From NCBI GenBank assembly GCA_024691425.1, contig JAILNQ010000023.1, forward strand, positions 46,869-110,868: a stretch of 64,000 bases of DNA, given 5' to 3'. The stretch comes from Lachnospiraceae bacterium. GTDB lineage: Bacteria > Bacillota > Clostridia > Lachnospirales > Lachnospiraceae. The notes beneath the pieces are model-generated. The model was not told the DNA's origin. It saw only the letters and a list, made by a program, of their open reading frames with translations, and ran no database searches. Every line of letters starts with the position of its first letter. Position 1 is the first letter of the stretch. Below are positions 31,301 to 38,815 of the stretch, one piece after another. Both the position numbers and the translations under genes were made by a program.

Positions 31301-34163
31301 AGGATGGTTCACACAAAAAGAAGGCGGTAAGGCAGTAACTGATTCCACTGTAGTATCAACAGCCTCACCCCATACTCTCTATGCTCACTGGACCGTAAAA
31401 AGGATAAAAGTCACTCTTGACGGAAGAGGCGGTTCATGGGGCGGATCGGAAACAAAGATCATATCGGTTGACTGGGGAACATCTCTTTCGGAAGCGGATA
31501 TCCCGGTCCCTGCTTTCAGAAAACACCAGTTCGTGAAATGGTGCTCCGATGAAGGATGTACGTCCGATGCCGATCTTAACGCACCGGTGACTTCGCCTCT
31601 TACGATATATGCGAAGTGGAAGTCTTCGGTTTATACCGGTTTCAAGATCGAGGGGCTCGACGGAAACTCGTATACGTATTCCGGATCTGCGATAAAACCT
31701 GATATCTCTGTATACTATTATGATGAACACTCTGATGAGGACAGACTTCTTGAACTCGGAAAGGACTATAGCGTTACATATAAGAACAACACGAACGCTT
31801 GTGAAGCCGGTGCTGTAAACAAGTCAGGAACAAGCATTGCTCCTTCGGTAACAGTCACGGGAAAAGGTAATTATTCCGGATCCATCACCGAAACATTTAC
31901 GATAAACAGGGTTGATATAAATAAGGCCTATACGGAAAACGATAGCCTGGTCAACAGCGGCGATTCCGAGTATCATTTAGTCCTTCAGTTCACCGAAAAA
32001 GATCAAAAGCTCTCTCCTGAATTAAAGGCAGATCTTGCCAACGGAAAGACTGTCACTCTCCGTAAGGGAACAGATTATATTCTGACTGATGGCAAAGGCA
32101 ACCCCGTTGATTCGGTAAATGCCGCGCAGGAATATGATCTTACCGTAAAAGGACTAGGGAATTACATGGGAACGCGGCAGCTGAAGGTTAATGTCAGCGG
32201 ATCAAGACCTTTATCAAGCGTCAAGATCCCTTCCATACCAGATCAGGTTTATGATCATGGCAAGGCATTCATACTGAAAGGTGATCCTGAAGATGACGAG
32301 AAACCGGCCATGGACAAGAACGGTAATATCTTCGACTTTGTTTTGACAGACTCCTCCCAGAAGCCGGCACATATTCTGGATTATGGCAAGGATTACGATC
32401 TGTACTATGAAAACAACTCCGAGATAGGCATAGCAACGGTTTCCGTTATTGGCAAGGGTGAGTTCTTCGGTATCCAGAAAAAAACATTCAGGATTACGGG
32501 AATCGCTATGAACAAAGTCACGTTTCCCAAGGATTTCAGCGCTTCTTCAAAATATAAAGACACTCTTTATGACTCATCTGCGAAGAAGTTCATATATTCC
32601 GGTGAGGAGTTTGAAGTTGCAGGACCTGCAGGAGACAGTGCCGAAGATTACGACATAAAACTGACATATAAGGCGAACTCCAGGGAGCCCGAAGGTGAAA
32701 CGCTGATCAAAGGCACAGACTACACTGTTTCCTACATTAACAACAAGCTGCCCGGAATTGCTACCGTAGTATTTACCGGAAGGGGCCGTTTTAACGGCGT
32801 GGTAAAGAAAAACTTCGGAATAGGCGCTTTTGACGCTTCCGGTTCCATAGCCGGCAACAGCATCAAAATATACTATACGGATGAACATGGTGTTAAGCAC
32901 CTTTGGGGAACCGGAGCCGATGATACTCCAACAAGATCCTATATAAAGGGCGGAGTAAAGCCGGAGCCCATCGTAGAGTTCGAATACATGGAAAACGGTA
33001 CGAAAAAGACCGAAACTCTTAAACTCCAGAACGACTACACACTGTCTTATTCAAATAACAACATTGTCGCCTGTTTCGACGCATCATATAAGGGTAAGAG
33101 TACCGCACCGACAGTCACTGTTACCGGAAAAGGCCGATTTGCCGGAAAGATCAGCAGACCGTTCACTATATCACAGGGAAAACTCGATAAACTGACTGCG
33201 AGCGATATCGCTTATATCGCATGCAAAACCGGACTTTATTCAAAGACGAAAGTCACGATAACCGATACCGATGGAGAGGTCCTAAAGGCCGGAACAGATT
33301 ACTACCCGGTGACCGACAGGAATCACACAACATTCACCTATGATTCATTTGCAGACGGGTCATTCGTTACCGTAAAGAGCGGAAAGGAGTGGATAAAGGC
33401 TGAAGGTGTCGGACCGGGATCCCCTGTCGAGCCTTCCCACTGCATTCCCATTGGAACGGTTATAAAAGTTACGGTGACCGGAAAGGGTTGCTATGCATCG
33501 TTTACAGATGAGGCGCCGCAAATAAGCGGATTCTTCCGTTTCGCTTCATCGGATTTCTCAAAGGCCACGATAACCATCCCTAACCAGGCGTTTAAAGGCG
33601 CTCCCATAACTGCGGAAGACCTGAAAAATGACATAACGGTCAAACTGAAAAGCGGTGCTCTTATAAATGATCTATCCTGCGGTGTTGATGGAAATGCTTC
33701 TGACGAAATGAATATGGACTGCCTCATAACATCCGTAAAAAAGAATACGGATATCGGTACAGCTTCAGTAACCGTAAAAGGAAATCCGGCAAAGGGATAT
33801 GCAGGTGAAAAGACTGTATCATTCAAGATAGTCTCAAAGCAGATGAACCACTGGATCATATACGATGCAAACGGTTCAACTCTCCCTGACAAGTATATTA
33901 CTTCCGGCTACATGAAACCGGTCTACACACCGCTCATGGGAAAACTTGCAAAGAATAGCTTTAAAATTCAAAAGCTTAACCCGTCCACTAACAAGTGGGT
34001 TAACGTTCCCGCTTCGGAGGTTGAGTTTGCCGGCTGGAATACCAGTCCTGACGGGTCCGGCATAGCATTTAAGGATGCAGGTACGTTCGCACCAACGTGG
34101 TTTGATCGCCTGAACCACAGAAATGAGATATGGACACTGTATGCGCAGTGGATTGTAAAATGA
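25332..34163 (+). CDS. Giant secreted papain-like (C1A) cysteine protease with lectin-like region and InlB B/Flg_new-type repeats
   Basis: Signal peptide MRKSIYRLTALVLSAVLMASELSMPVYA; C1A motifs RCQNPYGTCWAHS, TNHAVTIVGWNDN, WLIRNSWNDG; ~19 repeats ending in LYAHW. RBS GGAAGG before 25332; the 25272 start would lie at or before the predicted transcription start. Confidence 0.88.
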   Translation: MRKSIYRLTALVLSAVLMASELSMPVYAQPLQDETEDAVLSDTLEEESNVTGEDASDEEPETADEPAGSNLQDDDPGDDYLSDDRLSDDELTGDASDNDDFSEEDSSDNELLDNELSDEEAIEAELIDNELLADDGADRGLLRSSADEEGNSDAEYRDMSENPMCGYNYIPGEGNVDSIADLPDGADDSLFGLNLNDDLEAKYTTPNLPPLRCQNPYGTCWAHSNMATAEINMMKQGVSSPDYSELHLAYFQFYTPEDPTGRMAGDINEGIYDNGSNFLDRGGNHLFSSKVLASWIGAADEDMAPYSSAASVLSTGLPSSIAYSDEVHLKNYYMVNTTTAADRDAIKRMVRDLGAAGITYYALQSGWYVTFNDGVRVDFTDAYNEDNNCYYFPHDSITNHAVTIVGWNDNFPKTNFAIQPEGNGAWLIRNSWNDGSDPEESYEGYFWLSYYDKGLANSAAWGYEFEPADNYDHNYQYDGGMSTCFPYLSAESVMEANVFTVPANSSGEKLKAVSFDTYTDTNLSYEVKIYLNPTDSSNPESGTPVSSATTSGVTSYAGYYTVPLRNPVHLSAGNVFSVVVTLSKPGSNVSISTETDDLGDWYRSSVSVGPGQSYIRVNYRYSDGTTKYDPWQDASTLDSYQVNYTDGTSRTARVGNVRIKAFTTDDNVVRYNVTLNANGGRFSNGSETRTQTYSAGDTYGTPPTPSLTGYDFAGWYTAASGGTRISSTATVTNGAVLYAHWTPKTMTVTLNAMDGTCATPSITVTYGSTFGTLPTPTPSQAGKAFIGWYTERYSGDQITSSTRVDFTEDLTLYAHYDTAKYTVTLVKNGGTCDIDSFEVTYGAFYYDLPQDGYGISRTGYTLDGWYTAPTGGEQITFQSSVTITTDITLYARWTPRTYTVYFDMGNGGTVSISSITVAYDSPYGDLPVPTRTGFEFDGWYTAPTGGDKVESTTIVTVSENIVGWRLYVHWKTNTYTITFDANDGSGRKYTKNLSYNAYYEFPTVSREGYTLNDWWTAAEGGTRRTAYDKATESETLYAHWTANLYSVTYHANGGKFINGKTDYSKEISFGSTYGTPGNLKARNGYSFAGWFTDAEGGTKIENNTVMLTASDHELYAHWTPNSYTVTFNANGGTCSTASKTVKYREAYGTLPNATKTGYTFDGWFTGITTGSRVYGTDTYTALVDQTLYAHWTANTYTVYFNANGGTTTENAIIVTYDGTYSSLPNGSKTTRTGYTFDGWYTAATGGTKVETTTKVTITSNQTLYAHWTVETYTVSFNANGGTTTESPITVTFGGKYSSLPSGNNTRRTGYTFDGWHTQASGGTRIYLNSDVTVNSDHTLYAHWTANKYTVSFNANGGNTTESPITVTYDGTYSELPNGSKTTRTGYSFDGWYTQATDGSKVETTTQVKITSNQTLYAHWTANKYTVSFNANGGNTTESPIKVTYDGTYSELPNGSKTTRTGYSFDGWFTQATGGTKVESTTQVKITSDQTLYAHWTVETYTVSFNANGGTTTENPITVTYGGKYSTLPGGTKTTRTGYKFDGWYTAAIGGDCILSTSDVTITSDQTLYAHWKANTYTVVFDPNEGSCDTASKSVTYDSTYGDLPTPTRNGFNFVGWYTAATGGKLITEDSRVDITSDQTLYAHWGFTPFTVTLDGNGNSYSGQIQVYYGGAYGPLPSEADMISAGYTNPGYTFDGWYTAATDGTRVDSEALVSINSDHTLYAQWSPKEYTVVFNANGGTCSTASKTVEYKSTYGDLPDATQTTKTGYLFVGWFTNAEGGSEVHAEDTYDRTSGQTLYAHWTANKYTVSFNANGGTCSAGPKSVTYGGTYGELPTPVYDGYTFDGWYTAAIGGTPITEDSRVDITSAKTLFAHWTANVYTVSFDPKGGACDTASKNVTFGSAYGELPTPVLEGYDFSGWYTTLTGNTKIEATSTVQIVGNHTLYARWRGAECQVTFDVADGVLDTAPTMTVYYNDTYGKLPTPTYEGHEFVGWFTQKEGGKAVTDSTVVSTASPHTLYAHWTVKRIKVTLDGRGGSWGGSETKIISVDWGTSLSEADIPVPAFRKHQFVKWCSDEGCTSDADLNAPVTSPLTIYAKWKSSVYTGFKIEGLDGNSYTYSGSAIKPDISVYYYDEHSDEDRLLELGKDYSVTYKNNTNACEAGAVNKSGTSIAPSVTVTGKGNYSGSITETFTINRVDINKAYTENDSLVNSGDSEYHLVLQFTEKDQKLSPELKADLANGKTVTLRKGTDYILTDGKGNPVDSVNAAQEYDLTVKGLGNYMGTRQLKVNVSGSRPLSSVKIPSIPDQVYDHGKAFILKGDPEDDEKPAMDKNGNIFDFVLTDSSQKPAHILDYGKDYDLYYENNSEIGIATVSVIGKGEFFGIQKKTFRITGIAMNKVTFPKDFSASSKYKDTLYDSSAKKFIYSGEEFEVAGPAGDSAEDYDIKLTYKANSREPEGETLIKGTDYTVSYINNKLPGIATVVFTGRGRFNGVVKKNFGIGAFDASGSIAGNSIKIYYTDEHGVKHLWGTGADDTPTRSYIKGGVKPEPIVEFEYMENGTKKTETLKLQNDYTLSYSNNNIVACFDASYKGKSTAPTVTVTGKGRFAGKISRPFTISQGKLDKLTASDIAYIACKTGLYSKTKVTITDTDGEVLKAGTDYYPVTDRNHTTFTYDSFADGSFVTVKSGKEWIKAEGVGPGSPVEPSHCIPIGTVIKVTVTGKGCYASFTDEAPQISGFFRFASSDFSKATITIPNQAFKGAPITAEDLKNDITVKLKSGALINDLSCGVDGNASDEMNMDCLITSVKKNTDIGTASVTVKGNPAKGYAGEKTVSFKIVSKQMNHWIIYDANGSTLPDKYITSGYMKPVYTPLMGKLAKNSFKIQKLNPSTNKWVNVPASEVEFAGWNTSPDGSGIAFKDAGTFAPTWFDRLNHRNEIWTLYAQWIVK
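27340..31625 (+). repeat. Tandem array of ~19 InlB B-type repeats (about 66-80 aa each)
   Basis: Recurrent YTVSFNANGG...GYTFDGWYTAATGG...QTLYAHW; two adjacent units at 29343 and 29571 are 228 bp apart and nearly identical at nucleotide level. Confidence 0.9.
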
Positions 34164-34164
34164 T

Positions 34165-36180
34165 CTAGAACGTAAAAGAAAAGATCGTAACCGGATTCTG
34201 GGCAGTCATCATATGATGGCTGCCTGCTTTTTTAATCTCGCTGACAGCAATCTGTACGGCGCGCTCGTCTGATATTCCATATTCTTCAATGATATGGCTG
34301 ACTTCCTCTATAGTCTCGAGACTGACTGCATTCATCACATAGCGGATACCTTTTTTCCTGGCAGAAATGATATCTATTATTTCCTTTATCCTGCCGCCGC
34401 TTCCGCCGATGAACACGCAGTCGGGCGCCTCAAGTTCATTAAGTACTTCTATGGCATCACCTTCAATAACCTCAACATTTCTTATTCCGAGGTTTTCAAT
34501 ATTCCTTCTGATAAGGTTTACCGCTTCCGGTTTCCTTTCTATCGTGGTAACCCTTACCGAAGGGTCTAGCGACGCTATTTCAAGAGCAGCCGCGCCCGTT
34601 CCTCCGCCTATATCATAAACCGTGTCACCGTGGCAGACACCCAGTCTTATGATGCTCTCATGCCTTATGCACTCTTTTGTCATCGGCACATTATCGCGTA
34701 AGAACACATCATCTCTAAGGCAGTCAAATATTGGTTTTCTCTCCGGCGAGGGATTGATAAATAACACTGTTATCTTTCCGTTGCCTTCATATGACACTGC
34801 CTCCTTGGCGCTCATGACTGTTATCATCTCATCGTCTCTTCCGAGATTCTCTCCAATATGAAATGTTACATCAGACCCTCTATCCGCAAAGATTTCTGCC
34901 ACTTTTGCCACATCCTCTGCAGAGGATGTGAGTGCAAGCGTTTTCCTGTTTTTATGGATCAAGTCTGCGAGAACAACGGCGGCATCTCCACCGTTTTTAC
35001 CATGTACGCTCGTTATGACCGCATCATCATATGACATGCCGAGTTTTGCACAAAGATATGAAACGGACGACACCCCCGGAAGAACGGTGACTTCCGTTTC
35101 TTCATCCCACATCCGGAATCTGTCGTATGCATCCTTTGCTCCGCTATAAAAAGAAGGATCACCCGAGAAGAGCACAACAATGTTTTCTATATCTCTCCTG
35201 CAAGCAAGCACGCTTATGATATCATCTGCCCGGTACATATCAAATACATCTGCCGTCCTGATATATTCCGAATACTGTGCGGTAACGCTTTTAGCTCCGA
35301 ATACTGCATCTGCTTCCCGAAGGATCTTGAAAGCGTCAGCTGTCACCGTTGTTTTTCCCATACCGGCTCCGACAAGAACAATATTCCTTTTCGGAATATG
35401 CTTGCTTCCGGTGATTTCTTCAAATACCCTGTATATATCCTCTCCGCTTTCGTCGGCATCTTCTCCGGGACGAACGATCACATGGCAGCTGACACCCGCG
35501 GCGGCTGCAGCTTCCATCTTCTCTTCAAATCCCCCGGCCGCTCCGCTCTCTTTTGTGAGCATATGTCTTATATCATACTGCCGGAACAAAGCACGGTTTA
35601 TCTCAACGGTAAACGGTCCCTGCATTGCAATAATGCGGGACATTTCGATTCCGTTATCATGGCAGATGTCCATGCTCTCTTTTGCGGGAAGTATACGCAC
35701 ATACGTCCTTGAAAGAGTTTCGGCCGAAACATTTTTACAGTACTGGGGAAGCGTGTTGCTGCCTGTCGTAAGCAGAATGTTACCTTCGGAACTGTCGGCA
35801 AACTTTGCAAATTCCTCTATATTCTCATAAAAGCATATTTCATCGGAAAAGCCTGTACAGTCTTTCTTTCTTGCGACACGGTACAGCCTGCAGCCTGCGA
35901 AGGCCGCTGCTTTTTTAATGTTTTCACTTGCAAGGAGTGCATACGGATGAGTTGCGTCAACGATGACATCGTCCTTTTCAAAGCCTGACGATGATAAGAA
36001 CTCCTTCATCTCTTCCTCATCCATCCTTCCTATTCTGACATCAAGATAAGGGCTTTTTTCCATGACATCGCTTCCGTACTGCGACACTACGGACACGATA
36101 TGTTCCACTGCCGCTGCCGACAGCATCTTCGATAGCTTTCTTCCTTCAGTTGTTCCTGAAAAGATCATTATCTTCTTCAC
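34165..36180 (-). CDS. Fusion of precorrin-6A reductase (CbiJ), CbiE and CbiT methyltransferase domains
   Basis: CbiJ-like IMIFSGTTEGRKLS...DVIVDATHPYA; CbiE-like NIVLVGAGMGKTTVTADAFKILREADAVFGAKS; CbiT-like VCHGDTVYDIGGGTGAAALEIA. GTG start at 36180 overlaps the cbiH stop. Confidence 0.9.
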   Translation of the reverse strand: MKKIMIFSGTTEGRKLSKMLSAAAVEHIVSVVSQYGSDVMEKSPYLDVRIGRMDEEEMKEFLSSSGFEKDDVIVDATHPYALLASENIKKAAAFAGCRLYRVARKKDCTGFSDEICFYENIEEFAKFADSSEGNILLTTGSNTLPQYCKNVSAETLSRTYVRILPAKESMDICHDNGIEMSRIIAMQGPFTVEINRALFRQYDIRHMLTKESGAAGGFEEKMEAAAAAGVSCHVIVRPGEDADESGEDIYRVFEEITGSKHIPKRNIVLVGAGMGKTTVTADAFKILREADAVFGAKSVTAQYSEYIRTADVFDMYRADDIISVLACRRDIENIVVLFSGDPSFYSGAKDAYDRFRMWDEETEVTVLPGVSSVSYLCAKLGMSYDDAVITSVHGKNGGDAAVVLADLIHKNRKTLALTSSAEDVAKVAEIFADRGSDVTFHIGENLGRDDEMITVMSAKEAVSYEGNGKITVLFINPSPERKPIFDCLRDDVFLRDNVPMTKECIRHESIIRLGVCHGDTVYDIGGGTGAAALEIASLDPSVRVTTIERKPEAVNLIRRNIENLGIRNVEVIEGDAIEVLNELEAPDCVFIGGSGGRIKEIIDIISARKKGIRYVMNAVSLETIEEVSHIIEEYGISDERAVQIAVSEIKKAGSHHMMTAQNPVTIFSFTF

Positions 36181-36905
36181 TGTCTGTATCCTCTCGGTGT
36201 TATCATTCTCTTGCCATCGGAATATGTCATTGAATTGCCGACAAATACAGTAACGGACATGCCTGCATCGATACCGGCAAGTTCTGACAGAGTGCATATC
36301 ATCCGGCTGCTTTCGCTTCTGCCGATGTTTTTCGCATATCCGCATACCCTGTCAGGCGGCAGCAGCTCAAGAAGCACATCGCATGCTCTCTTCAGATAAT
36401 CCGCACGCCCGCGGCTCGCGGGATTGTAGATCGCTATGCAAAAATCAGCCTCGGCAGCAAGCCTCAGCCGTTTCTCTATTATCTCCCACGGCGTCAGAAG
36501 ATCGCTTAAGCTTATCGTGCAGAAATCATGCCCTATCGGCGCTCCGAGCATAGCCGCACCGGAAAGCGCCGCAGTAACTCCGGGAACGATCACTATATCA
36601 TCATATCCACGCTTAGCAGCTTCTTCAATCAACGGAGAAGCCATTCCGTATACCCCTGCATCCCCGCTACATATAAGAGCTACAGTCCTGCCGGCCGCAG
36701 CAAGCTCTATGCATTTCCTGCACCGCTCCCTCTCCTGCCTCATGGATGACTCTATGATCTCTTTACCCGGAAACCGCTCTTTGACCAAATCAGTGTATGA
36801 CCTGTAACCTATGATGACATCGCTTTCGCGAAGCGCATCCATTGCCTGATGCGTCATCATCGATTCATCGCCGGGACCGATACCTACAACATATATTCTG
36901 CTCAT
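36177..36905 (-). CDS. cbiH: Cobalt-precorrin-3B C17-methyltransferase
   Basis: MSRIYVVGIGPGDESMMTHQAMDALRESDVIIGYRSYTDL; GDAGVYGMASPLIEEA; AIYNPASRGRADYL. Confidence 0.94.
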   Translation of the reverse strand: MSRIYVVGIGPGDESMMTHQAMDALRESDVIIGYRSYTDLVKERFPGKEIIESSMRQERERCRKCIELAAAGRTVALICSGDAGVYGMASPLIEEAAKRGYDDIVIVPGVTAALSGAAMLGAPIGHDFCTISLSDLLTPWEIIEKRLRLAAEADFCIAIYNPASRGRADYLKRACDVLLELLPPDRVCGYAKNIGRSESSRMICTLSELAGIDAGMSVTVFVGNSMTYSDGKRMITPRGYRQ

Positions 36906-36940
36906 ATTTCACTCCTTATCACTTATACGGCAGCAAAGGA

Positions 36941-37059
36941 CGTGTTACCGTTCGCCACAAAGCATTGGAGCGCGTCGTTACTTGCTGAGGTCTTTTCGAA
37001 GCTAGTAACGTAACGCGCGGAAACTGAGCGAAAGCGCCTTTGTGGCGAATGGTAACGCG
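36941..37059. repeat. Long imperfect inverted-repeat element (nested stems) between cbiH and cbiG
   Basis: CGTGTTACCGTTCGCCACAAAG (36941-36962) pairs over 22 bp with CTTTGTGGCGAATGGTAACGCG (37038-37059); inner stem GCGCGTCGTTACT (36970-36982) / AGTAACG-TA-ACGCGC (37004-37018). Confidence 0.75.
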
Positions 37060-37076
37060 GCCGATGATTCAAATAC

Positions 37077-38072
37077 TCAATGTATACTCCGCCTGGCGAT
37101 TGCCACCGTAATCCCTTCTCCTTTGCGCTTCTTCATGACAAGCTCCGCCTTCGGCCCTGCCGCAAGAACCGCCGCCCGTTCGCATACATTATCGACTCCG
37201 ACTGTCTCCTTCACAAAATGAGATGAACTGAAGTCGCCGCGTGCGCGTTCTAATACCGAAGCCTCGAACGATATTACCGGAATACGGTATTTCTGCGCAA
37301 ATGCCTGAAGCGCCGGCTCATCTTCCTTAACGTCTATCGTTGCGGCCGCATATATATCGTCCGTATCGATTCCACATTCTTCAAGTACTGAAAGTATATA
37401 GGACTCAACGCTATCCGCTTCTTTGTCTTTCCTCATCCCAAGCCCTATGACATATTCCTTCGGGGCAAGAAGCAGTGAATATTCCCTGTCCGTATCATCA
37501 GCGATTATGATGTCCACAGGATTTTGGGGCGGATAGTCTTTTATCGAAATTGTTATGTTCTTCCCTTCTATCGCTTTTGCGGATACCTTCTTTATGCCGT
37601 CGCGGTTTCTTATCGAAAGACGATTTTCGCACGCGAATACATCTGCAGAGAACGCTCCGTTAACGTCCGAGGATGTCGTGACAACAGGAACCGCATCAAG
37701 AACTGAGGCGATCATAACAGCAAGCTTATCGGCACCTCCGGCATGTCCTGAAAGGATCGGGATAACGAAAGTACCGCCATCATCAATAACGATCACAGGA
37801 CTGTCAGTTAGTTTATCCTTTACGCATCCGCTTATCGCACGGACAGCAATGCCTGCTGCTCCGACAAAAATGAGCGCTTCAGATCGCTCGAAGCATTCCT
37901 TTACGAACTCATCTAGAGGTAAGCAAAGCTTAGAAAATCCTTCATCAGCAGGTACGTTCTCTGAACATATGAAAGCCTTTGCCGGCTCGATTCCTGTCCG
38001 CTGCGCGGTAGCATTCAGTCTTCTGATCGTATTCTTTCCGTTTTCGGTAAAACATATCGCTGTCTTCTTCAA
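37077..38072 (-). CDS. cbiG: Cobalt-precorrin 5A hydrolase
   Basis: 331 aa; LIFVGAAGIAVRAISGCVKDKLTDSPVIVIDDGGTFVIPILSGHAGGAD; YVIGLGMRKDKEADSVE. Confidence 0.93.
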   Translation of the reverse strand: MKKTAICFTENGKNTIRRLNATAQRTGIEPAKAFICSENVPADEGFSKLCLPLDEFVKECFERSEALIFVGAAGIAVRAISGCVKDKLTDSPVIVIDDGGTFVIPILSGHAGGADKLAVMIASVLDAVPVVTTSSDVNGAFSADVFACENRLSIRNRDGIKKVSAKAIEGKNITISIKDYPPQNPVDIIIADDTDREYSLLLAPKEYVIGLGMRKDKEADSVESYILSVLEECGIDTDDIYAAATIDVKEDEPALQAFAQKYRIPVISFEASVLERARGDFSSSHFVKETVGVDNVCERAAVLAAGPKAELVMKKRKGEGITVAIARRSIH

Positions 38073-38815
38073 TTCCTGTACTCCGTTTTAAAATCAGGAT
38101 CGTAAAGCTTCGATCTGGCATAGTCGGAATGAGTCACAGCATCGCCGACGAGAACAACCGCAGTTTTTGTGATGCCGGCTCTGCCTGCTTCCTCAGCAAG
38201 CGTTCCTACAGTGCAGATTATCTTCTTTTCTTCCGGAAACGTTGCCTTATAGACGATAGCCGCAGGGGACGCGGCATCATATCCTGCCATGAGGCGATGG
38301 GAAAGCTCCTTCAGCATTCCTGTGCTTAAATATATCGCCATTGATGCACCGTGCTCTGCAAGCCTTTCAATACTTTCTTTTCCGGGAACCGGAGTCCTTC
38401 CTTCCATCCTTGTTATGATGAGCGTCTGAGTTACTTCAGGAAGAGTGAATTCCATATTTAGGTCTGCCGCGGCCCCGAAGCATGCGCTGACACCCGGACA
38501 GGAACTGTATTCCCTGCCATTCTCATCAAGCGCATCCATCTGCTCCCTTACCGCGCCGTATATGCTCAGTTCTCCGGAGTGGAGCCGTACGACATTCTTC
38601 CCTTCCTTATCTGCACGAAGCATCACATCCATGACCTCTTCAAGCGTCATGTATGCGCTGTCAAAAAGCTCGGGGTTCTTTTTTGCATATTTAAGAATCT
38701 CAGGATTTATGAGGCTTCCGGCATATATTATCACATCTGCATCTTCAATGAGCCTCATGCCGCGGACGGTTATAAGATCAGCTGCTCCGGGGCCTGCTCC
38801 GACAAAATAGATCAT
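38069..38815 (-). CDS. cbiF: Cobalt-precorrin-4 C11-methyltransferase
   Basis: MIYFVGAGPGAADLITVRGMRLIEDADVIIYAGSLINPE; VRLHSGELSIYGAVREQMDAL. Confidence 0.95.
   Translation of the reverse strand: MIYFVGAGPGAADLITVRGMRLIEDADVIIYAGSLINPEILKYAKKNPELFDSAYMTLEEVMDVMLRADKEGKNVVRLHSGELSIYGAVREQMDALDENGREYSSCPGVSACFGAAADLNMEFTLPEVTQTLIITRMEGRTPVPGKESIERLAEHGASMAIYLSTGMLKELSHRLMAGYDAASPAAIVYKATFPEEKKIICTVGTLAEEAGRAGITKTAVVLVGDAVTHSDYARSKLYDPDFKTEYRN

Noticed and set aside
27340-31625. Possible CRISPR or satellite DNA
   Set aside because: Repeats are in-frame protein repeats (multiples of 3, one continuous ORF).
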